Assembly: GCA_015066295.1 (NCBI GenBank) | Contig: SVOR01000007.1 | Location: 1-55,104 of the forward strand | Direction of reading: 5' to 3' | Length of the DNA stretch: 55,104 bases | Origin: Oscillospiraceae bacterium | GTDB taxonomy: Bacteria > Bacillota > Clostridia > Oscillospirales > Acutalibacteraceae | Shown: piece after piece, positions 50,884 to 55,104 of the stretch | Layout: each line of letters begins with the position of its first letter | How positions within the stretch are numbered: position 1 is the stretch's first letter | Translations under genes and position numbers: made by a program | The notes under the pieces: model-generated | What the model was told of the DNA's origin: nothing | The model's database searches: none | Seen by the model: the letters and a program-made list of their open reading frames with translations, nothing else

Positions 50884-51728
50884 TGGAAAAGCAAATCCGC
50901 AAATATTCCTTTCTTTTATTTGCGCCCGTTTTCACCGCTTTTTTGCTGGTTTTTATAATCCCCTTTATTCTCGGCATATATCTTTCCTTCACCGAATTTA
51001 CAACCGTTTCTGACGCGGTTTTTGTGGGGCTTAAAAATTATGCCGAGGTCTTTAAAAATAGCGGCGACTTTTTAAATTCGCTTTGGTTTACGGTTAAATT
51101 TGCCGTCGTTTCTGTTGTTAGCATAAACGTCTTTGCCTTTTTAATTGCGCTTGCGCTCACACGTAACATTAGGGGGCGCAACCTTTACAGAACGGTATTT
51201 TTTATGCCGAACCTAATCGGCGGCATCGTGCTTGGCTATATTTGGCAACTAATTATAAACGGAATTCTTTACAACTACGGATATTCCATCCTCTCAAACG
51301 CCAATTTCGGCTTTTGGGGACTTATAGTGCTTATGAACTGGCAGATGATAGGCTATATGATGATAATTTATATAGCGGGGCTTCAAAACGTACCGCACGA
51401 GCAAATCGAGGCGGCTCGGGTTGACGGCGCAGGAAATCTTCGCATACTTTTTAAAATTACCATACCTGCCGTTATGCCGTCGATAACCATTTGTTTGTTT
51501 TTAACACTTACAAATGCCTTTAAATTGTTCGACCAAAATTTAGCGCTGACCGCAGGTGCGCCTGCACGCAAAACCGAGATGCTGGCGCTCAATATCTACA
51601 ACACCTTTTACGGACGGGCGGGTGCCGAGGGTATCGGCCAAGCAAAAGCGGTGATTTTTTCATTGCTTGTTGCCGCTATTGCCCTTTTACAGCTATATCT
51701 AACACGCCGCAAGGAGTATGAAAACTAA
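50883..51728 (+). CDS. Sugar ABC transporter permease, MalF/UgpA-like
   Basis: 281 residues with six membrane helices. The cytoplasmic EAA loop, which docks the ATPase, reads EQIEAARVDGAGNLRILFKITIPAVMPS (about 172-199). N-terminus KYSFLLFAPVFTAFLLVFIIPFILGIYLSF and YRTVFFMPNLIGGIVLGYIW are typical of CUT1 permease 1. Overlaps both neighbours by one base (TAATG). Confidence 0.92.
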   Translation: MEKQIRKYSFLLFAPVFTAFLLVFIIPFILGIYLSFTEFTTVSDAVFVGLKNYAEVFKNSGDFLNSLWFTVKFAVVSVVSINVFAFLIALALTRNIRGRNLYRTVFFMPNLIGGIVLGYIWQLIINGILYNYGYSILSNANFGFWGLIVLMNWQMIGYMMIIYIAGLQNVPHEQIEAARVDGAGNLRILFKITIPAVMPSITICLFLTLTNAFKLFDQNLALTAGAPARKTEMLALNIYNTFYGRAGAEGIGQAKAVIFSLLVAAIALLQLYLTRRKEYEN

Positions 51729-52564
51729 TGGAAAAACGCTCTTCCCTTTTAAATATATTGTTAAGCGCTATTTTGCTCTTGCTGGCGGCAGTATTTATAG
51801 CCCCCGTGCTAATTGTTCTTATAAACAGCTTTAAAACTAAATTTTCAATTAGTCAGACCCCTTTTGTTCTGCCAAATGCCGACACCTTTGCAGGACTTGA
51901 AAATTATATAACCGGTATAAATGACACGGGGCTTTTAGGGGCGATTGGTTGGAGCGTATTTGTCACAGTTCTTTCGGTGGGCGCCATTGTACTATTTACC
52001 TCGATGGCGGCTTGGTATATTGTGCGAAGTGGCAGTCGCTTTGCCAAGGCAACCTACTATATGTTTGTTTTTTCGATGATTGTGCCCTTTCAGATGGTTA
52101 TGTTTACCCTCTCTAAGCTTGCCAACACGCTTGGACTCGACACGCCGCTGGGGCTCGTTTTTATCTACCTCGGCTTCGGCGCAGGGCTGTCGGTCTTTAT
52201 GTTTGTCGGCTTTACAAAGTCTATACCCTTAAGCATCGAGGAGGCGGCAACAATAGACGGCGCAGGTCCGTTGCAGATATTCTTTCACGTGGTTTTCCCT
52301 ATACTAAAACCGACCACCGTAACGGTTGCCATACTAAACGCCATGTGGATTTGGAACGACTATCTGTTACCCTACCTAATAATTGGCACCGACTACAAAA
52401 CGTTGCCCATTGCGGTGCAATATTTAAAGGGCGGTTACGGCTCGGTAGATATGGGTGCCTTAATGGCGGTGCTTGTTTTGTCAATAATACCCGTTGTTGT
52501 TTTTTACCTTTTCTCACAAAAATATATTATTCGCGGCGTTGCCGCAGGCGCTGTTAAAGGATAA
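51728..52564 (+). CDS. Sugar ABC transporter permease, MalG/UgpE-like
   Basis: 278 residues, six membrane helices. EAA loop SIEEAATIDGAGPLQIFFHVVFPILKP (about 166-192), preceded by YIVRSGSRFAKATYYMFVFSMIVPFQMVMFTL, typical of CUT1 permease 2. Followed by a terminator, so no ATPase gene belongs to the unit; a shared MsmX-like ATPase elsewhere is likely, as in Bacillus. Confidence 0.92.
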   Translation: MEKRSSLLNILLSAILLLLAAVFIAPVLIVLINSFKTKFSISQTPFVLPNADTFAGLENYITGINDTGLLGAIGWSVFVTVLSVGAIVLFTSMAAWYIVRSGSRFAKATYYMFVFSMIVPFQMVMFTLSKLANTLGLDTPLGLVFIYLGFGAGLSVFMFVGFTKSIPLSIEEAATIDGAGPLQIFFHVVFPILKPTTVTVAILNAMWIWNDYLLPYLIIGTDYKTLPIAVQYLKGGYGSVDMGALMAVLVLSIIPVVVFYLFSQKYIIRGVAAGAVKG

Positions 52565-52567
52565 AAT

Positions 52568-52598
52568 AAAACCCTTGATAAATTTTATCAAGGGTTTT
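52568..52598. terminator. Bidirectional intrinsic terminator
   Basis: Perfect 14-bp stem (52568-52581, 52585-52598), three-base loop, A- and T-runs on the two sides. Ends the ABC operon (+) and the DUF4422 gene (-). Confidence 0.9.
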
Positions 52599-52599
52599 T

Positions 52600-53355
52600 C
52601 TAATTACTCTTATTATATTTTTTACCGAAGAATTTCGCCCTTAAAAAGCCGATAAGCTTTTTAAAAAACGGCTCCTTTTCGACGAAATAAAGGGGTTGCT
52701 CTTTATATTCTAAATGGTTTGTATTAAGGTAAACGTCAAGCAGCAGCTCACTTACTCTGCCGTAAAAACGCGCCTGAAAATCATCGCATTCAAAATCTGC
52801 ACATCTCTTTTCAAGCTCAAAAAGGATATCGAACAACCACTCGCAATATGAGTCGGAGATTTCCTTTTTCATAATATACATATTAAACATATGCGCGCTT
52901 GTTCTCTTTTTTAGTCGCTCGAACTCGGCATAATATTCGGGGTGTTTTTCTTTTATTATTTCACCCGTAATATCCAGCGGCTCGCGGCACAGTGTATGAA
53001 CGTAGTGCGAATAAAGATTTTCGATATAATAGTTGCGCTTCTTCGGCAAAATAATATCGGTGGTTCCCAGCACCTTTTCAGCCGTATCTTTAGTTAGCGC
53101 GCCGCCCTTTTTATCGGCAAAATGTCGGCGGTAGTGGGCAAGTCCCAAATAATCGCAGTCTAAATTTTTCCACGCCCAATAAAGACCCGTAAGCTCACAA
53201 AAATAAGGGTTTTTAAGCGATATATTTTCCCCCTTATTGTCACCCGTAAATCCGAACGGCTCTTTGCCCTCGGCACCAACGTGAAGGGGTAAATACAGCT
53301 CATCCTTCGGCATATCATAGGGCTTGTGTGCCGCAACGATAACCTTTATCTCCAT
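52600..53355 (-). CDS. DUF4422 family glycosyltransferase
   Basis: 251 residues. KVIVAAHKPYDMPKDELYLPLHVGAEG at the N-terminus and NPYFCELTGLYWAWKNLDCDYLGLAHYRRHF (about 49-79) are hallmark DUF4422 blocks; ITGEIIKEKHPEYYAEFE and FNMYIMKKEISDSYCEWLFDILFELE follow. Family members are found in capsule and exopolysaccharide loci and are thought to add hexoses from nucleotide sugars at the cytoplasmic face. Three bases downstream of the sugar transferase gene, so the pair should start and extend a lipid-linked glycan. Confidence 0.85.
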   Translation of the reverse strand: MEIKVIVAAHKPYDMPKDELYLPLHVGAEGKEPFGFTGDNKGENISLKNPYFCELTGLYWAWKNLDCDYLGLAHYRRHFADKKGGALTKDTAEKVLGTTDIILPKKRNYYIENLYSHYVHTLCREPLDITGEIIKEKHPEYYAEFERLKKRTSAHMFNMYIMKKEISDSYCEWLFDILFELEKRCADFECDDFQARFYGRVSELLLDVYLNTNHLEYKEQPLYFVEKEPFFKKLIGFLRAKFFGKKYNKSN

Positions 53356-53358
53356 TAT

Positions 53359-54027
53359 TTATTCAGCGCCTTCCTTTTTAAAGACCTTGTAAACCGTTTT
53401 AAAAACTATACCAAAATCCATACCGAGAGTTCTTGTACGGCAATAGTATTTATCCATTTTAAGTCGTGTTTCAAAATCGGTATTACTGCGACCGTTTACC
53501 TGCCAAAAACCCGTAATTCCGGGTTTAACCTTAATTATGGTGTCGTAGTATTTACCCATCTCGTCCTTTTCCTTAAACAAATAAGGACGAGGACCCACAA
53601 GGGATAACCGACCTGTAAGCACGTCGAAAAACTGCGGAAGCTCATCGATAGAATAGCGTCTTATAAACCTACCGACCTTGGTAATTCTCGGGTCGTCCTT
53701 AAGCTTTTTATAAACGCGATATTCCTCAGCCTTTTCGGGGTCTTCCTTTAAAATGGTTTCAAGCACTTCGTCGGCATTAACCACCATAGAACGTATCTTG
53801 TGAATTTTTATTGGCTCGCCATTTTTGCCTATACGGGTTTGCTTAAATATTAGCTTGTCCTTATCGCCCGTAACCAAAAAGGCAATTTTAACAATCAACA
53901 AAATAAAAAATGTCAGGACGGTACCCACAAGAGCGCCAAGTATGTCGATTACACGTTTTATAAACAAAAACGCTTTTGGTGAGCGAACCTCGTTTTGAGT
54001 TGCGGCACCCTTATTTTCCTTGCTCAT
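53359..54027 (-). CDS. Polyprenyl-phosphate sugar phosphotransferase
   Basis: Initiating enzyme for surface glycan synthesis: moves a sugar-1-phosphate to undecaprenyl phosphate. 222 residues with one reentrant or membrane helix (IDILGALVGTVLTFFILLIVKIAFLV, about 28-53), then the catalytic domain: KIHKIRSMVVNADEV (about 76-90), DPRITKVGRFIRRYSIDELPQFFDVLTGRLSLVGPRPY (about 111-148) and KPGITGFWQVNGRS (about 167-180). This is the short bacterial form without WbaP's N-terminal membrane domain. GGGGATAAATA precedes ATG; an untranslated hairpin AGTGC-TTTC-GCACT lies just upstream. Confidence 0.9.
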   Translation of the reverse strand: MSKENKGAATQNEVRSPKAFLFIKRVIDILGALVGTVLTFFILLIVKIAFLVTGDKDKLIFKQTRIGKNGEPIKIHKIRSMVVNADEVLETILKEDPEKAEEYRVYKKLKDDPRITKVGRFIRRYSIDELPQFFDVLTGRLSLVGPRPYLFKEKDEMGKYYDTIIKVKPGITGFWQVNGRSNTDFETRLKMDKYYCRTRTLGMDFGIVFKTVYKVFKKEGAE

Positions 54028-54093
54028 TATTTATCCCCAATCACATAGTGCTTTCGCACTTTTGACCTTTTTACTTTTAGTATTTGTGTATCA

Positions 54094-54122
54094 ATTATAT
54101 TAAATTCTGCGCGATTTGTCAA
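54094..54122 (-). promoter_or_regulatory. Promoter of the glycan gene pair
   Basis: TTGACA (54122-54117), 17-base spacer, TATAAT (54099-54094) on the minus strand: full consensus. Confidence 0.85.
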
Positions 54123-54157
54123 ATTTATTACAAAATAGTATTTTTTTAACAATTCGT

Positions 54158-54186
54158 TTGACTTATTCTCCTTGCTTTGCTATACT
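54158..54186 (+). promoter_or_regulatory. Promoter of the SGNH hydrolase gene
   Basis: TTGACT (54158-54163), 17-base spacer, TATACT (54181-54186), 20 bases before the ATG. Confidence 0.8.
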
Positions 54187-54205
54187 TTTTTATGAGGTGT
54201 TTTAA

Positions 54206-55006
54206 ATGAATTTAAACGATTTTTATACCTGCGACGAAAACGAGAAACCGCTTGATAAAGTAGCCGTCAACGGCGGATTTTGCGGTGTTTTCAGAAAAAT
54301 TGCCATTGTTGGCGACAGTATGTCATCGGGCGAATTTCAGTCCTATGACGAGGAAGGGAAGGTCGGTTTTCACGACTATTATGAATATTCCTGGGGACAA
54401 TATCTCGCGCGAGAAGCGGGCTGTACCGTATATAACTTTTCTCGTGGCGGTATGTCGGCAAAATGGTATTTAGACTCCTTCGCCGACGAAAAAGGCTTTT
54501 GGCGCACAGAGCTTGCCGCTCAAGCCTACGTAATCGCACTCGGTATAAACGACCTTTTTTATAGCGATATTGAGTTCGGCGATATATCCGATATTGACCT
54601 TAAAGACGAAAATAACAATAAACAGACCTTTGTTGGTTGCTATGCAAAAATTATTCAAAAATATAAGAAAATTCAGCCAAAGGCAAAGTTCTTCCTTGTG
54701 ACTATGCCAAGCGATCAAAGAGCTAATCGTAACGAAATAAAGGAAAAACACCGCGAGTTTCTATATCGCCTTGCCGAAATGTTCGATAATACCTACGTTA
54801 TTGACCTTTATAAATACGCCGTACCATTTGACGATGACTTCAAAAAGAAGTTTTTCCTCGACGGGCATATGAACGCGGTGGGTTATCAGCTGGTGGGTAG
54901 AATGTTTGCATCCTATATAGATTATATTGTGCGACACAATATGGATGATTTTAGACAGGTAGGCTTCATCGGCACCGCGTACTATAATACAAAATATGAA
55001 AAATAA
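54206..55006 (+). CDS. SGNH/GDSL hydrolase family protein
   Basis: 266 residues without signal peptide. Block I: IAIVGDSMSSGE (Ser at about 36), block II: YNFSRGGMSAKWY (Gly about 78), block III: ALGINDLFYSD (Asn about 117), block V: FLDGHMNAVGYQLVGR with the Asp-His dyad (about 222-224). Blocks I, III and V are complete, so an active esterase or acetylesterase is likely, acting on a carbohydrate or lipid ester in the cytoplasm. ATGAGGTG precedes ATG. Divergent from the glycan genes and possibly functionally tied to them. Confidence 0.83.
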   Translation: MNLNDFYTCDENEKPLDKVAVNGGFCGVFRKIAIVGDSMSSGEFQSYDEEGKVGFHDYYEYSWGQYLAREAGCTVYNFSRGGMSAKWYLDSFADEKGFWRTELAAQAYVIALGINDLFYSDIEFGDISDIDLKDENNNKQTFVGCYAKIIQKYKKIQPKAKFFLVTMPSDQRANRNEIKEKHREFLYRLAEMFDNTYVIDLYKYAVPFDDDFKKKFFLDGHMNAVGYQLVGRMFASYIDYIVRHNMDDFRQVGFIGTAYYNTKYEK

Positions 55007-55028
55007 GAAATAAAAAAAGAGTCGTCTT

Positions 55029-55059
55029 TGAGGCACACTCCGTAATGAAGTGTGCCTCA
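55029..55059. terminator. Hairpin after the SGNH gene, possible terminator
   Basis: Perfect 11-bp stem TGAGGCACACT / AGTGTGCCTCA (55029-55039, 55049-55059), nine-base loop. No T-run follows on the plus strand, but the minus strand has T7, so it may serve a gene beyond the window edge. Confidence 0.5.
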
Positions 55060-55081
55060 GCTATATTCGTGCAATGCCCGA

Positions 55082-55104
55082 GCGATATATCTTTGATGCG
55101 ATAT
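55082..55104. repeat. GCGATAT direct repeat at window end
   Basis: GCGATAT occurs at 55082-55088 and 55098-55104, nine bases apart. This could be the first spacer words of another hairpin array cut by the window edge. Confidence 0.25.

Overview
The window looks like chromosomal DNA of an uncultured gut-type Clostridia (Firmicutes). Reasons: strong AGGAGG-like ribosome sites, TTGACA-17-TATAAT promoters, T-tailed hairpin terminators shared by convergent genes, several lipobox lipoproteins, the trio ApbE / NusG domain II / Gx transporter typical of Clostridia, and a set of intracellular glycoside hydrolases. This placement rests on gene content; no 16S rRNA gene is present.

Layout. 0.1-7.7 kb: cell-wall and housekeeping genes (rlmH, walJ-like, murA on -; an alpha/beta hydrolase, a membrane-anchored MurF-like ligase, ddl and a probable Mn2+ CDF exporter on +). 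7.7-15 kb: one secreted protein of 2080 residues (Ig-like and jelly-roll-like repeats plus a metallophosphatase), followed in the same frame, after a single TGA, by a GH5 cellulase domain. 15.2-17.1 kb: an unknown CxxC protein and a RodA-type SEDS protein. 17.2-25.8 kb: one tight + strand operon, fhs-tsaE-tsaB-rpiB-upp-ppa followed by two tandem metallophosphatase paralogues and a parallel beta-helix protein. 25.8-32.5 kb: secA, apbE divergent from NusG_II/Gx, asnB and a small conserved protein. 32.6-38.4 kb: carbohydrate block with GH30, a eukaryote-type glycogen branching enzyme and a GH3 enzyme whose domains are circularly permuted. 38.4-41.3 kb: ECF sigma factor, membrane partner and SGNH-like lipoprotein. 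41.4-45.3 kb: YwaF-like, serine hydrolase, DUF2809 and transglutaminase-type genes. 45.3-48.6 kb: an accessory islet of very small genes, repeated intergenic elements, two arrays of short hairpins and two single tRNA genes (Tyr, Thr). 48.6-55.1 kb: esterase, a CUT1-type sugar ABC importer without its ATPase, two surface-glycan genes and an SGNH hydrolase.

How it fits together: the organism appears to import oligosaccharides (ABC system) and process them inside the cell (GH30, GH3, esterase) while storing glucan (branching enzyme). It also makes large secreted multidomain proteins. The most unusual features are the TGA-split metallophosphatase/GH5 reading frame, the family of three metallophosphatases, and two sequence-unrelated hairpin arrays with the same plan, each ending at the terminator of a tRNA gene.
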